Part shown: piece by piece, positions 51,905-62,959 of the stretch
How the letters are laid out: every line of letters starts with the position of its first letter
Numbering within the stretch: position 1 is the stretch's first letter
Assembly (NCBI RefSeq): GCF_900445235.1
Contig: NZ_UFSM01000001.1
Coordinates: 2,805,501-2,869,500 of the forward strand
Direction of reading: 5' to 3'
DNA length: 64,000 bases
Source of the DNA: Aminobacter aminovorans
Lineage (GTDB): Bacteria > Pseudomonadota > Alphaproteobacteria > Rhizobiales > Rhizobiaceae
The notes under the pieces: generated by a model
Databases searched by the model: none
What the model was told of the DNA's origin: nothing
The model's input: the letters and a program-made list of their open reading frames with translations, nothing else
Translations under genes and position numbers: made by a program

Positions 51905-53113
51905 ATGATCGATGCGATTCTTGTACTGAATGGCGGCTCTTCGAGCCTGAAGTTCGCCGTCTTCGAGGGACGTGATGAGCTCCCGCTGCTGCTGCGCGGC
52001 AACGTTTCTTCCATCGGCCATCGTCCGCGGCTGCGGGTCGAGGCCTCGGCCGGCAGGCCCGGGATCGACAGAAGCCTGGGCGACGCACCGATCAATATCG
52101 ACAATGCCTTCGCGGCGGTCGCCTCCATACTCGCCGACGGCAATCTTCTGGGTCGCGTTGGCAGAGTGGGCCACAGGATCGTTCACGGCGGGCGTGATTT
52201 CACCGAGGCAATGCTGCTCGACGAACGCACGCTCGAATCCCTGCGCTTGCTTGAGTCGATGGCGCCCATCCACCAAGCGATCAATCTCAAGGTTGTCGCG
52301 CTGGCTTCCGAGCTCTTGCCTCAGGCCCTGCAGATAGGTTGCTTTGATACGGCGTATCATTCGACCAGGCCGGAGCTTGCCAAGATCTATGCGCTACCGC
52401 GCGCAATGACTGAGACGGGTATTGTCTCCTACGGGTTTCATGGGCTGTCCTACAGCCATATCGCTTCGAAGCTGCGTGACCGGTACGGCGTGCGCGCCGG
52501 CGGCCGCACGATCGTCGCGCATCTCGGCAGCGGCGCCAGTCTGTGTGCCATGAACGCCGGACGAAGCGTCGCCACGACGATGGGGTTTTCGACACTGGAC
52601 GGCCTGGTGATGAGCACGCGTTGCGGCGCGCTCGACCCGGGGGTGGTCCTCCATCTGCTGCAGGAACGGCGGCTGTCCGGGGACGAACTGGTCACGCTTC
52701 TCTACGAGAGATCCGGCCTGCTCGGCGTGTCTGGAATATCTGGTGATATGCGGACCCTGATCAGCTCGAACCAGCTTGCTGCCGCCGAGGCTGTCGATCT
52801 CTTCGTCTACCGCATCGGACGCGAGATAGGATCGCTGGCCGCGGCCCTGGGAGGACTGGACACGCTGGTGTTCACTGCAGGCATTGGCGAAAACGCGCCG
52901 TTGGTCCGGGAGCGGATCGGCGTTGCCGCCGTTTGGCTCGGCGTCGATCTCGATGAGGAACGAAACCGAGAAGGCGCGGAGGTCGTCAGCAGTCCAAAAT
53001 CCCGCGTCGATGTCCTGGTCATTCCAGCGGATGAAGAACGCGCTGTGGCAACGGAAATGCTCATCTCCCGATCTGCAGCGACGGCATCGACACAGGAACG
53101 ATCGGCAAGCTAA
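51905..53113 (+). CDS. ackA: Acetate kinase
   Basis: This 402-residue ASKHA kinase has LVLNGGSSSLKF-type phosphate loop (ILVLNGGSSSLKFA), GHRIVHGG, FDTAYH and AHLGSGASLCA. It interconverts acetyl phosphate and acetate with ADP/ATP. Together with Xfp it forms the bypass from pentose phosphate to acetate and ATP. No phosphotransacetylase gene is in view. The end overlaps the convergent GNAT gene by 4 bp. Confidence 0.95.
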   Translation: MIDAILVLNGGSSSLKFAVFEGRDELPLLLRGNVSSIGHRPRLRVEASAGRPGIDRSLGDAPINIDNAFAAVASILADGNLLGRVGRVGHRIVHGGRDFTEAMLLDERTLESLRLLESMAPIHQAINLKVVALASELLPQALQIGCFDTAYHSTRPELAKIYALPRAMTETGIVSYGFHGLSYSHIASKLRDRYGVRAGGRTIVAHLGSGASLCAMNAGRSVATTMGFSTLDGLVMSTRCGALDPGVVLHLLQERRLSGDELVTLLYERSGLLGVSGISGDMRTLISSNQLAAAEAVDLFVYRIGREIGSLAAALGGLDTLVFTAGIGENAPLVRERIGVAAVWLGVDLDEERNREGAEVVSSPKSRVDVLVIPADEERAVATEMLISRSAATASTQERSAS

Positions 53114-53631
53114 CCGGTCGATCGAGCGCCCAGTTCGCGGCGAACCAGAACAAGCGTCGCATCGTCGGGATCAGTGGTGACGGTGAAACCCATATTGCGC
53201 TCGACCTCGATCGCAGCACGGTTTTCACGGCTCTCGACTGACTCAATCGCATCGAGGCCGAGCTCTTCGGCATAGTTTGCAATGTAGCCGAGCAGTTCCC
53301 ACCCGACACCCAGATGTTTGCGATCCGAGCGGATGCAGATTGCAACCTCGCCGTTTCGGTCGGCTGCATCGCTTGCGAGCATCGCAACCGCGATCAGTAT
53401 TCCATCGGTCGAGTACGCTAGAAAATTATGGGTATGGGGGTCGTCGGAACGCGTCATCGCCACCAGCCGCTCGTGTGAAACTTCCTTCACGCCGCCGAGA
53501 AAGCGAAATCGCAGGTCGTCTGGCGTCACATGGGTGAAAAACTCCGCCAGGGTGGGTTCGTCGTCAGGACGCGCGGGACGCACATCGAAGTGAAACCCGG
53601 TACGGGTGGTGATTGTGCTGTTCGGGGTCAT
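53110..53631 (-). CDS. GNAT-family acetyltransferase, Pat-domain-like
   Basis: This 173-residue single GNAT domain has the acetyl-CoA loop near RKHLGVGWELLGYIANYAEELG. It closely follows the same layout as the C-terminal domain of the large Pat-like protein at 60235: TPDDLR-(F/L)-RFL near residue 40 in this protein, then GWELL and a final ENR-x-A-(I/M). This suggests a common origin and perhaps protein lysine acetylation. It is convergent with ackA. An alternative is a small-molecule acetyltransferase. Confidence 0.8.
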   Translation of the reverse strand: MTPNSTITTRTGFHFDVRPARPDDEPTLAEFFTHVTPDDLRFRFLGGVKEVSHERLVAMTRSDDPHTHNFLAYSTDGILIAVAMLASDAADRNGEVAICIRSDRKHLGVGWELLGYIANYAEELGLDAIESVESRENRAAIEVERNMGFTVTTDPDDATLVLVRRELGARSTG

Positions 53632-53723
53632 GTCGAGCCTCTAATCATGGTTGTGATCAAGCGAATGGCTGAAGCGTCCGAGACGGTTCAGCGAAGCATG
53701 GCTGCCCGTTTGGACAAGCGTTG

Positions 53724-54371
53724 TCATTCGCTCATGAATTGAAGTGCGTCGTTTTTGACGATCTCGATGCTTCGCAGGTTGAGCAAGCGGATGGCTCCCT
53801 TGTCCTTCAATCGGGTGAAGACCCGTGACACGGTCTCGATGGTCAGGCCGAGATAGTCACCGATATCCATGCGCGACATTGGCAGTTCCACCTGCTGCAG
53901 GCCGCCCTGCCGTTCGGCCATGTCGACGAGGAAAGCGGCCACGCGTTCGATGGCGTTCTGCCGACCCAGGACGAGGAGGTGTTCCTGTGCTCTGGTCAAG
54001 CCTTTGAGCGCCAGGGGCAGCAGCTGACGGGACATGTCTGCGCCAGCGGTGAATCGAAAGACACGGACACCAGTGGCATTGATCGCTTCGGCGAAGAAAT
54101 GATGGGTCGTGCCAGCTTCGAAACCGAATGTCTCTCCAGCCAGATGGAAGGCACTGATCTGCCGGCGGCCGTCGGCTAGCAGCCGGTAGACGCGGACGGC
54201 GCCGAACTCAACCTGATAGAAGGCTCCCGCCTTCTCGCCCTGGGCATAAATCTCTGAACCGGCGGGAAAGAAGCTGACCGGCTGCAACGGTGCGGGGTCA
54301 AATGCCGTTGGCAGGCTTGGCTGAGCAGAATTGGACGGTAGTGAAATTCTTGAGCTCGAATAGGCGTGCAT
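53724..54371 (-). CDS. Crp/Fnr-family regulator, FixK-like (no Fe-S cysteine cluster)
   Basis: This 215-residue protein has an N-terminal cyclic-nucleotide-binding-like barrel (with FYQVEFGAVRVYRLLADGRR) and a C-terminal winged helix whose recognition helix (YLGLTIETVSRVFTRLKD) is of the FNR type. It has E-x2-S-R residues that read TTGAT half-sites. The N-terminal cysteine cluster of oxygen-sensing FNR is absent, as in FixK. The ATG at 54371 is preferred to an in-frame TTG at 54404. It is the natural candidate to bind the TTGAT-N4-ATCAA boxes found across this island. Confidence 0.88.
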   Translation of the reverse strand: MHAYSSSRISLPSNSAQPSLPTAFDPAPLQPVSFFPAGSEIYAQGEKAGAFYQVEFGAVRVYRLLADGRRQISAFHLAGETFGFEAGTTHHFFAEAINATGVRVFRFTAGADMSRQLLPLALKGLTRAQEHLLVLGRQNAIERVAAFLVDMAERQGGLQQVELPMSRMDIGDYLGLTIETVSRVFTRLKDKGAIRLLNLRSIEIVKNDALQFMSE

Positions 54372-54442
54372 GGCTGTTTTTCCGATTGTTGCGTGACACA
54401 GCAATCGCGCGAATCCGTTGATCGCGAAATTCGGTTATGTCC

Positions 54443-54940
54443 CTACGGGAAACTACCTAGAGCCGGTTGGCGCAGGTTGAGGCTATGCTGAGAGGCGATT
54501 GGTACTGTCGAGGATCTATGACCGCCACGGTGCACCAACTGCGACCCGATGCTGCCTTGCTGAAGCAATAAACGAGCTGCGAGAAGCCTCCCGATAGCGT
54601 TGTCGCGGGACGTTCGGATGTTTTCCTCCTGCTGAGCGTCGTCGGCGACTGCCTTGCCTTCTGGCGCCCCGATCACGGGAAGCGAGCATCAATCAAAACG
54701 CTCCAGCCGCTGAGTTAGATCGGGCCGATAGGCTTGGTCGGATGGATCGAAAGCCGGATCGCGCGGATCGACCTTCACCTGCGTCAGCAGGGTTGCAAAC
54801 AGCCTCTCTTTGAGGAGGTTGCCGAGCTCCTGCTCAATGACGTAACCGATCATGCCTGCGCTTTCGGCGCCGAGCACGTCGAGTGGAAATGTGCGGCCAT
54901 CCGAAGTTGCCGCAGCCTGCAGGGCCAGCAGTCCTCCGCG
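54443..54940 (-). pseudogene. arcC: Carbamate kinase (arcC) remnant
   Basis: The minus strand at about 54700-54940 encodes the middle part of carbamate kinase: [32 protein letters not shown] and [12 protein letters not shown]. The N-terminal phosphate loop (ALGGNAL) is missing and replaced by unrelated sequence joined to the neighbouring gene. A stop follows at 54689, and the next 250 bp carry only a weak continuation (RLLLQQGSI). The gene is decayed, but it records a past arginine-deiminase-type pathway in this low-oxygen island. Confidence 0.7.
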
Positions 54941-54986
54941 CAGCAAATGGTGTTGCGTCGCTGTTCGGATTTCAGGGATCGCCAGC

Positions 54987-55577
54987 CTAGAGCGCTCGCT
55001 CGCCAAACTTGCGCATCTGGCTCATCCATTTCGTGCGGGTCGCAGCGGTGGCTCCGGCGACCATGCCGAACAAGGTCTCGCGCACCGGACTGATGCCAAC
55101 AAAGTGGAGAATGCTGCGGCGCATGCCGGCGAGACCGTGTCCGAGAAACCATAGCCGGTAAAGAACGGAAGGCATGCCCATCGTCACCACGACGCGTGCG
55201 GAGCGGCCACGAAGCAGTGTCCTGGTGAAGCCGCCGCCCTTGTCCGGGTAGGCAAAGGCCGTTCCCGGCCGCATGACTTGCTCCAGAAATGCCTTGAGCA
55301 GGGCCGGCATTGTGCCGAGCCACAGCGGAAAGACAAAAACGATGTGCTCAGCCCAGACGATCGCGTCGGCTGCATCCCTGAGACTCTCCGGGATCGCGCC
55401 GTGCTCGAACTCCCGCATTGTCTGCAGCATCGGAAATTCAAGCATTGCCAGATCGACCCGTCGGACGGCGTGCCCTGCCTTTTCCGCGGCCTCACCATAG
55501 GCGTTGGCAAGACCTCGGCAGAGCCGGTCCGGGGACGGATCGGGATGGCCGACCACAATCAGGATGCGTCGCGTCAT
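54987..55577 (-). CDS. NAD(P)H:quinone oxidoreductase-like flavodoxin-fold protein
   Basis: This 196-residue protein has the flavodoxin-like fold of the NQO/MdaB/KefF group: [15 protein letters not shown] at the start, [22 protein letters not shown] in the middle and a late MGMPSVLYR. It likely binds FMN or FAD and reduces quinones by two electrons. Its stop lies close to the arcC remnant, so the end of the gene may have been altered by that rearrangement; the last residues are not conserved-looking. It fits the redox theme of the island. Confidence 0.82.
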   Translation of the reverse strand: MTRRILIVVGHPDPSPDRLCRGLANAYGEAAEKAGHAVRRVDLAMLEFPMLQTMREFEHGAIPESLRDAADAIVWAEHIVFVFPLWLGTMPALLKAFLEQVMRPGTAFAYPDKGGGFTRTLLRGRSARVVVTMGMPSVLYRLWFLGHGLAGMRRSILHFVGISPVRETLFGMVAGATAATRTKWMSQMRKFGERAL

Positions 55578-55607
55578 GGTCCACTCCAGCGGCGTTGGCC
55601 CAAGGCG

Positions 55608-55994
55608 TCAAGGCCGTTCGACTCGTGCCACTTGGTAGGTGTGCATGGTGCCGTTGCGCGCGATCGACACATATTCACCGGTCACGAACCGCTCATCGCC
55701 AAGATGAAAACCGCTCTCGTCATCGCGATCGCCTTCGGCGTAGTCGAAATACCACTGTCCGCCCGGCTTGCGCCTCAGCCGCCCGATCAGATCATTCTCA
55801 CCGGTGCGAAACCGGCGAACCCGGCAAGAGGCCTTATGCGATTTCCACTCTTCCGCATCGATCCGGCCTTCGCCGGTCAATGGAGCGAGCACATCGTATC
55901 CCTCCTCGCGGTCACCTTCCGGATGACCTTTCTCGCGCGCGAGCACCAGCCTGATATGGCGGAATTTCGGGGTAAGGTCCTTCAGATTGGTCAT
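55608..55994 (-). CDS. Conserved unknown protein under an FNR box (128 aa)
   Basis: This soluble protein is rich in charged residues, with segments LTPKFRHIRLVLAREKGHPEGD and GEYVSIARNGTMHTYQVARVE. It contains one cysteine, no membrane segment and no known catalytic motif. I recall similar proteins in low-oxygen gene clusters of other alphaproteobacteria, but no function is known to me. An exact TTGAT-N4-ATCAA box lies 50 bp upstream of its start (56044-56057), which makes it one of the best-supported members of the regulon. Confidence 0.8.
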   Translation of the reverse strand: MTNLKDLTPKFRHIRLVLAREKGHPEGDREEGYDVLAPLTGEGRIDAEEWKSHKASCRVRRFRTGENDLIGRLRRKPGGQWYFDYAEGDRDDESGFHLGDERFVTGEYVSIARNGTMHTYQVARVERP

Positions 55995-56043
55995 GGCGAA
56001 CTCCTTTCAAGGAGTTTCATAGAACGGTCGCAGGCCATGGCCC

Positions 56044-56057
56044 TTGATCCGCATCAA
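56044..56057. promoter_or_regulatory. Perfect FNR/FixK box upstream of the 128-aa unknown gene
   Basis: TTGATCCGCATCAA is an exact TTGAT-N4-ATCAA palindrome. A start site 41 bp from its centre would fall at about 56009, 15 bp before the ATG at 55994, the classic class II activation layout. Confidence 0.8.
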
Positions 56058-56082
56058 TGAAGGATCGGAAACCGCGATTCCA

Positions 56083-57333
56083 TCAAGGGCTGAGAAACAA
56101 CATCGCGCAAGCGCCCATGGTCGCGGCGAACAGCGTTGCGCCGGCCAGCGGCAACCAAAACCACACCGGCCCGGCGGAGATTGCGAGCAGCAGGCGTCCA
56201 ATCGCATTTGCTGCCAGCGCCGCGAGCACGGCCTGGCCGACTGTCTCGACAGGGACTGATTGCTTGACCAGCCGCAACGCACTGAGCACCGAGACATCGA
56301 CATCGAATGCGCCTGCCAGCGCTGAGCTCGCCAGTAACCCGCGTCCGCCGAATTGAGCGGCCAGCCCAGCACTTGCGGTTGCGACGATCGCAAAAAGCAA
56401 GGCGAAGATCAGCAATGGGCCCAGTTCGAACGGGTTGCGCGCGATAATGCTGCCGTCGCCGTTCCCATTGTCGCGCTTCATAAACAGTGCGCCGCAGCCA
56501 GCGAAGGCGAGTGCCGCGGCAATCGCCGGGATGGCGACCGAAGCGAACACGCTTGGCTCGACTACCTGAACAACGGCACAGACGCGGAGCATCGAAACCA
56601 TGGCAGCCAAGGATGCTGCCCCGGCGAGCGGCAGTGGATTGCCCGCCGAAGTGGCGTTGCGGGCAAGCGCCAAGGTTACGGCGGTCGAAGAGACAATCGC
56701 GCCAGCAAGCGAACTGACCAGCAGACCGCGTGTATTTCCCATGATGCGAACAGCGACGTAGCCGGCGAATGATATCGAGGCCATCAGTACCGTCAGGAAC
56801 CAGACCTCCCACGGATTGAAACCGTCCCACGGGTCCATCGTCCGGTTTGGCAGCAGGGGCAAGACGATCACAGTCATCACCGCCAGGATCAGCGCCGAAC
56901 GCAGTTCGACCCAGGTCAGTCGCTTCAAAAGACCGTGCAAGACCTCGCGGCTGGCCAGGATTGCCGCCAATGCCGCCCCGCCGGCGGCCGCCGCACGATA
57001 ATCGCCGGCGACGGAAAGCGCGCCAAGGGCAAACACACCCAGGCCAGCGATCACGCTCGTGACGCTGAAATCTTCGTCATGGGCAGCCTCACGCGCCTTG
57101 TACCAGGCAAAGATTGCCGAAAAGGTGATGAATCCGCCGACCAGCACCGATACCGCGCCGATTGCGTTGGCAAGTGCCGCGAGAATGCCGCCGAGCAAGC
57201 CGGATATGCCGAATGTCCGGATGCCGGCCGTGCGACTGCGATCGGGCGCATCCCGTTCTTGCCAGCCGCGCTCCAAGCCGACGAGCAGGCCTATTGCGAG
57301 AGCCAGTCCAAGCCTGGCGATGAGCGAATCCAT
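56083..57333 (-). CDS. MgtC/SapB-DUF4010 membrane protein
   Basis: This 416-residue protein has an MgtC-like N-terminal part (LIARLGLALAIGLLVGLERGWQ, then RTFGISGLLGG) and a DUF4010 C-terminal part, with about 12 hydrophobic segments in total. MgtC relatives are linked to survival under magnesium limitation or acid, but DUF4010 members are uncharacterised. The ATG at 57333 is just downstream of the thioredoxin gene (14 bp gap), so the two are in one minus-strand operon. Confidence 0.85.
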   Translation of the reverse strand: MDSLIARLGLALAIGLLVGLERGWQERDAPDRSRTAGIRTFGISGLLGGILAALANAIGAVSVLVGGFITFSAIFAWYKAREAAHDEDFSVTSVIAGLGVFALGALSVAGDYRAAAAGGAALAAILASREVLHGLLKRLTWVELRSALILAVMTVIVLPLLPNRTMDPWDGFNPWEVWFLTVLMASISFAGYVAVRIMGNTRGLLVSSLAGAIVSSTAVTLALARNATSAGNPLPLAGAASLAAMVSMLRVCAVVQVVEPSVFASVAIPAIAAALAFAGCGALFMKRDNGNGDGSIIARNPFELGPLLIFALLFAIVATASAGLAAQFGGRGLLASSALAGAFDVDVSVLSALRLVKQSVPVETVGQAVLAALAANAIGRLLLAISAGPVWFWLPLAGATLFAATMGACAMLFLSP

Positions 57334-57347
57334 TGTCGTGGAGCCTT

Positions 57348-57803
57348 TCAGGCGGCGACCATCGGCAGGCGGTCGCGAACCCACCTGACGATCTGGTCCG
57401 CCGTCATCGCGCCTGATGTGCGCGCGACTTCGCGCCCGCCATGGAAGAGCAGCATCGTCGGGATGCCGCGAATGCCGAGCTTGGCCGCTACAGCCTGCTC
57501 ACTGTCGGAATTGAGTTTGATAAGGCGAACATGCGGCTCCAGTTCACTTGCTGCCATTGAGTAAGCCGGCGCCATCAACTTGCAGGGGCCGCACCAGGGT
57601 GCCCACACATCTACGACCACGGGCAAGGTGCTGCGCGCGATCTGATGATGGAAAGTCGCTGCATCGACGTCGTCAGGATGCCCTGAAAATAGCCTGGTGC
57701 CGCACTTTCCGCATTTTGCCTCCAGGGCATTGCGGGCCGGCGGCAGGCGGTTGACCCCACCGCATTTGCTGCAAACCACCAGATTCTGCTGTGTCATTGC
57801 CAT
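57348..57803 (-). CDS. trxC: Thioredoxin 2 (TrxC) with zinc ribbon
   Basis: This 151-residue protein has an N-terminal zinc ribbon (CSKC at 11-14, CGKC at 31-34) and a thioredoxin fold with the active site WCGPC (70-74) and cis-proline in GIPTMLLFHGG. TrxC reduces protein disulfides and responds to oxidative stress. It starts the pair with the DUF4010 gene. The ATG at 57797 is an alternative start two codons later with slightly better spacing to GGTGA. Confidence 0.92.
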   Translation of the reverse strand: MAMTQQNLVVCSKCGGVNRLPPARNALEAKCGKCGTRLFSGHPDDVDAATFHHQIARSTLPVVVDVWAPWCGPCKLMAPAYSMAASELEPHVRLIKLNSDSEQAVAAKLGIRGIPTMLLFHGGREVARTSGAMTADQIVRWVRDRLPMVAA

Positions 57804-57825
57804 TCACCGATTTTACTCTCGTCCA

Positions 57826-59679
<1,854 letters not shown>

Positions 59680-59694
59680 CGATGTCCCTCGGCG

Positions 59695-60081
59695 CTAGAG
59701 TTCGCGGACCATATCCTCGAGCAGGCGACGCACCTCCTGTGCGGCCTGCGCAAGCGCGGGATTGCCGATAGCGCCCATTGAAGCGACCGGATCGACTGCT
59801 GCGATCTCTACCTGTCCTGGTCCGACTTCCATGACGACGACGTTGCACGGCAGCATGGTTCCGATCTTGTCTTCGGTTTGGAGCGCACGCCATGCGAAAT
59901 GCGGATTGCAGGCGCCCAGGATCACATACGGCTTGAAATCGGCGCCAAGCTTGGCTTTCATGACCTGCTTTACGTCGATCGACGTCAGAACACCAAAGCC
60001 CTTGCTTGCGAGCTTGTTGGTCACGTGACTGATCGCCGTGGCGAACGGCATGGCGACGGTCTTGCTGAAATAGTAGCTCAT
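59695..60081 (-). CDS. DUF302-family protein
   Basis: This 128-residue protein has the DUF302 core: FATAISHVTNKLASKGFGVLTSIDVKQVMKAKLG, then ILGACNPHFAWRAL and LLPCNVVV-like (MLPCNVVVMEVG). The family is small, soluble and of unknown function, often found near metal transporters and in low-oxygen clusters. The single Cys in ACNP and another in PCNV are conserved in the family. An FNR-like box lies about 95 bp upstream (60169), and the gene heads the unit with the P1B ATPase, DUF4010 and trxC genes. Confidence 0.88.
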   Translation of the reverse strand: MSYYFSKTVAMPFATAISHVTNKLASKGFGVLTSIDVKQVMKAKLGADFKPYVILGACNPHFAWRALQTEDKIGTMLPCNVVVMEVGPGQVEIAAVDPVASMGAIGNPALAQAAQEVRRLLEDMVREL

Positions 60082-60168
60082 CTAATTCTCCGACCGTTGA
60101 ACGCAACACCTCGTCGCCACGAGCGAGCGACCTTTCGCAACAGCTAATCACGTGGATCGCAGAACGCT

Positions 60169-60182
60169 TTGATCCAACGCAA
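60169..60182. promoter_or_regulatory. FNR/FixK-like box between DUF302 and the Pat-like gene
   Basis: TTGATCCAACGCAA (minus strand TTGCGTTGGATCAA) matches TTGAT-N4-ATCAA at eight of ten positions. It lies between divergent genes and could serve both: a minus start site near 60134 and a plus start site near 60217. The TTGCG half is shared with the box at 46769. Confidence 0.5.
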
Positions 60183-60234
60183 CGAACCGGCAAGATCGAC
60201 AGGCGATAATTGACATGAACAGGAGGCCTATGGG

Positions 60235-62916
60235 GTGACGATCCGAAATCTCGAACATGCCTTTGCCCCGAAGTCGGTCGCCGTGTTCGGTGCATCGGTC
60301 CGCGAAGGTTCTGTCGGTCGCGTCGTCTTCAACAACATCGTTGACGGCGGCTTCGAGGGCGAGATCTGGCCCGTCAACCCGAAGTATTCTGAGGTCGCCG
60401 GTCGGCAATGCTTTCCCAAGGCGGTCGACCTTCCGGGTGTCCCAGACCTTGGCGTCATCGTCACGCCGCCTGAGACGGTTCCCGCCATCGTGCGCGAGCT
60501 TGCTGACAAGGGTACGCGGGCGGCGGTCGTGATCACCGCCGGCCTTACGCTCGAGAACGGGCTGCGCCAGGCGATGCTCGATGCGGCCAAGCCTACCGTT
60601 TTCCGCATCATCGGGCCCAACACGGTGGGGCTGATGATCCCACCAATACGGCTCAATGCCGGATTTGCCCATATGGCCGCCAAGCCTGGCAACATCGCGC
60701 TGCTGTCGCAATCCGGCGCCATCGCCACATCGCTGATCGACTGGGCGGCTGACAACAATGTCGGCTTCTCGCAGATCGTCTCCCTGGGCGACATGGCGGA
60801 TGTCGACGTGGGGGATTGTCTCGACATGTTGGCGGGCGATACGCACACCCGCGCCATCGTGATGTATCTCGAAACCATTCCCAATCCGCGCAAGTTCATC
60901 TCGGCCGCCCGTGCGGCGGCATGGGTCAAGCCGGTGATCGCGATCAAGTCGGGCCGGCACGAGCAATCGGCCAAAGCGGCTGCGACCCACACCGGTGCGC
61001 TGTCGGGGGCCGATCGTGTCGTCGATGCGGCACTTTTCCGCGCTGGCATCCTGCGTGTCAAAGGCCTGACCGAGCTGTTCGATGCGGTTGAAACGACCGC
61101 GCGTTTCGGTCCTCTGGAACGAGCCCGCGTCGGTATTGTCACCAATGGCGGCGGCGCCGGCGTGTTAGCGGTCGATCAACTCATCGACGGCAACGGGCAA
61201 CTGGCCGAACTCTCGCTGGAAACGATCGCCTCTCTGGATGCCGTCCTGCCGGTCACATGGTCCCACGCCAATCCGGTCGACATTATCGGCGATGCCCCGC
61301 CGGAGCGCTATCGGGCAGCGGTGGAGACCGTCGCTGGCGATGCCGGGATCGACGTCGTCCTGGTCATGAACTGCCCGACCGGGCTCGGCTCGCCGCTTGC
61401 GGCGGCAAGAGCGGTGGCAGCGCTCGCGCAGGACGGCAAGATTGACGGCAAACCTGTCCTGACCTGTTGGCTCGGCGAACACACGGCGCGCGAAGGGCGA
61501 CGTGTTCTTCAGGATGCCGGTATTGCCAGCTTCGAAACGCCAGCGGATGCCGCAACGGCGGTTTCTAATCTCAGTCAATTGTCGCGTGCCCAGCGGGCAT
61601 TGATGCGCACACCGTCCAGCGGCAGCGAGGACACCAAAAGCGGCCGAGAAGCCGTGCTTGCGATATTCAGGCGCGTGGCCAAGGAAGGGCGGCGAATGCT
61701 GACAGAGCCGGAAGCCAAGGCAGCACTTGCTGCCTACGGCATCCCGGTGCCCGAGACGGTCGTCGCCAGCTCTCCTGCCGAAGTGGAAGCGGCGGCCGAA
61801 CGGCTCCTCACGACGTCCGAACATATCGTCGTCAAGTTGCTGTCCAAGGCGATCTCGCACAAATCGGACATTGGTGGTGTGGTGCTCAACATTGCCGATG
61901 CCGCTGCCGCCGGCGAGGCAGCACGCGCAATCGAAGCGCGTGTGCGCAGCCACGCTCCACAAGCCGATATTGAAGGCTATGCCGTTCAGCCCATGGTCGT
62001 TCGAAAACACGCGCAGGAACTCATCCTCGGCATGAGCCTGGATCCGATCTTCGGGCCGGCCATCCTGTTTGGTGCCGGCGGCGTGGCAGTTGAAGTGATG
62101 GACGACACGGCGATCGCTTTGCCCCCGCTCGACGACGTCCTTGCCGGTGACTTGATAGACCAAACGCGGATCGGCCGCCTGCTCGCCGGTTTCCGGGATC
62201 GCAAGCCGGCGGACAGGCAATCGATCGTTGCAGCACTCAATGGCCTGTCGCAGATGATCGTCGACTTTCCATGCCTGGTTTCGATGGACATCAATCCACT
62301 GCTGGCAGACCAGGCCGGCGTGACTGCGCTCGACGCCCGCATCGTGATCGAGCCGGAACGGGTCGACGAGGCGGGGCCGAACCTCGCACTTGCCATCAGG
62401 CCTTATCCGTCGGGTTGGGAAAAGGCGTTTTCAGCGGGTGACACTCACTACAACATCCGCCCGATCAAGCCGGCCGACATCGCGCTCTATCCCGAATTTC
62501 TTGCCAGGATTTCGCCTGACGATCTGCGCCTGCGTTTTCTGTCGTCGAGCAGCAGCTTCTCCGACCAGATGTTGAAGCGGCTCACCCAGCTCGACTACGA
62601 CCGCAACATGGCCTTCGTCGCCCTCGAGACACGCACCGGCGCATTGGCGGGTATCAGCCGGCTTTCCTGCGATCCCGATCATACCAGCGCCGAATACGCA
62701 TTGCTGGTTCGCACTGATCTGCAGGGGCATGGTCTTGGCTGGGAGTTGCTCAGGCAGCTCGTCGATTATGCAAAAGCCGACGGGATAGAACGAATCGAAG
62801 GCATTGTGCTCGGCGAGAACACGAGGATGCTGGCCATGTGTCGCGAATTCGGCTTCTCGATCACCAATCTTCCAGACGGGCTCGGCCTTGCGAAGGCCCG
62901 GCTCCAACTGCAATAG
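60235..62916 (+). CDS. Pat-like acyl-CoA synthetase (NDP-forming) fused to GNAT acetyltransferase
   Basis: This 893-residue protein has a CoA-binding domain (VAVFGASVREGSVGRVVFNNI), a succinyl-CoA ligase-like domain (with GIVTNGGGAGVLAVD), an ATP-grasp domain (about 480-700) and a GNAT domain from about residue 735 to the end (SPDDLRLRFL, GWELL). This is the architecture of PatZ/YfiQ protein lysine acetyltransferases, which acetylate enzymes such as acetyl-CoA synthetase. The start is the GTG with AGGAGG 8 bp upstream. It is divergent from DUF302. A role as an acetate-CoA ligase (ADP-forming) is also possible. Confidence 0.85.
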   Translation: MTIRNLEHAFAPKSVAVFGASVREGSVGRVVFNNIVDGGFEGEIWPVNPKYSEVAGRQCFPKAVDLPGVPDLGVIVTPPETVPAIVRELADKGTRAAVVITAGLTLENGLRQAMLDAAKPTVFRIIGPNTVGLMIPPIRLNAGFAHMAAKPGNIALLSQSGAIATSLIDWAADNNVGFSQIVSLGDMADVDVGDCLDMLAGDTHTRAIVMYLETIPNPRKFISAARAAAWVKPVIAIKSGRHEQSAKAAATHTGALSGADRVVDAALFRAGILRVKGLTELFDAVETTARFGPLERARVGIVTNGGGAGVLAVDQLIDGNGQLAELSLETIASLDAVLPVTWSHANPVDIIGDAPPERYRAAVETVAGDAGIDVVLVMNCPTGLGSPLAAARAVAALAQDGKIDGKPVLTCWLGEHTAREGRRVLQDAGIASFETPADAATAVSNLSQLSRAQRALMRTPSSGSEDTKSGREAVLAIFRRVAKEGRRMLTEPEAKAALAAYGIPVPETVVASSPAEVEAAAERLLTTSEHIVVKLLSKAISHKSDIGGVVLNIADAAAAGEAARAIEARVRSHAPQADIEGYAVQPMVVRKHAQELILGMSLDPIFGPAILFGAGGVAVEVMDDTAIALPPLDDVLAGDLIDQTRIGRLLAGFRDRKPADRQSIVAALNGLSQMIVDFPCLVSMDINPLLADQAGVTALDARIVIEPERVDEAGPNLALAIRPYPSGWEKAFSAGDTHYNIRPIKPADIALYPEFLARISPDDLRLRFLSSSSSFSDQMLKRLTQLDYDRNMAFVALETRTGALAGISRLSCDPDHTSAEYALLVRTDLQGHGLGWELLRQLVDYAKADGIERIEGIVLGENTRMLAMCREFGFSITNLPDGLGLAKARLQLQ

Positions 62917-62959
62917 AGGTCGAGCACTTGCCGCCGTGTCTCCAGACGTGACGGAGCGA

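Noticed and set aside
53647..53660. FNR-like half-site (ATGGT-N4-ATCAA) upstream of the stand-alone GNAT gene
   Set aside because: Its centre is only about 23 bp from the start codon, so an activated transcript would begin inside the gene.
54418..54431. TTGAT half-site upstream of the Crp/Fnr gene as an autoregulatory box
   Set aside because: The second half (AAATT) matches ATCAA poorly, leaving only one half-site.
54987..55577. Treating the oxidoreductase and the arcC remnant as one fused gene
   Set aside because: They are in different frames, and the oxidoreductase frame ends with its own stop at 54987.
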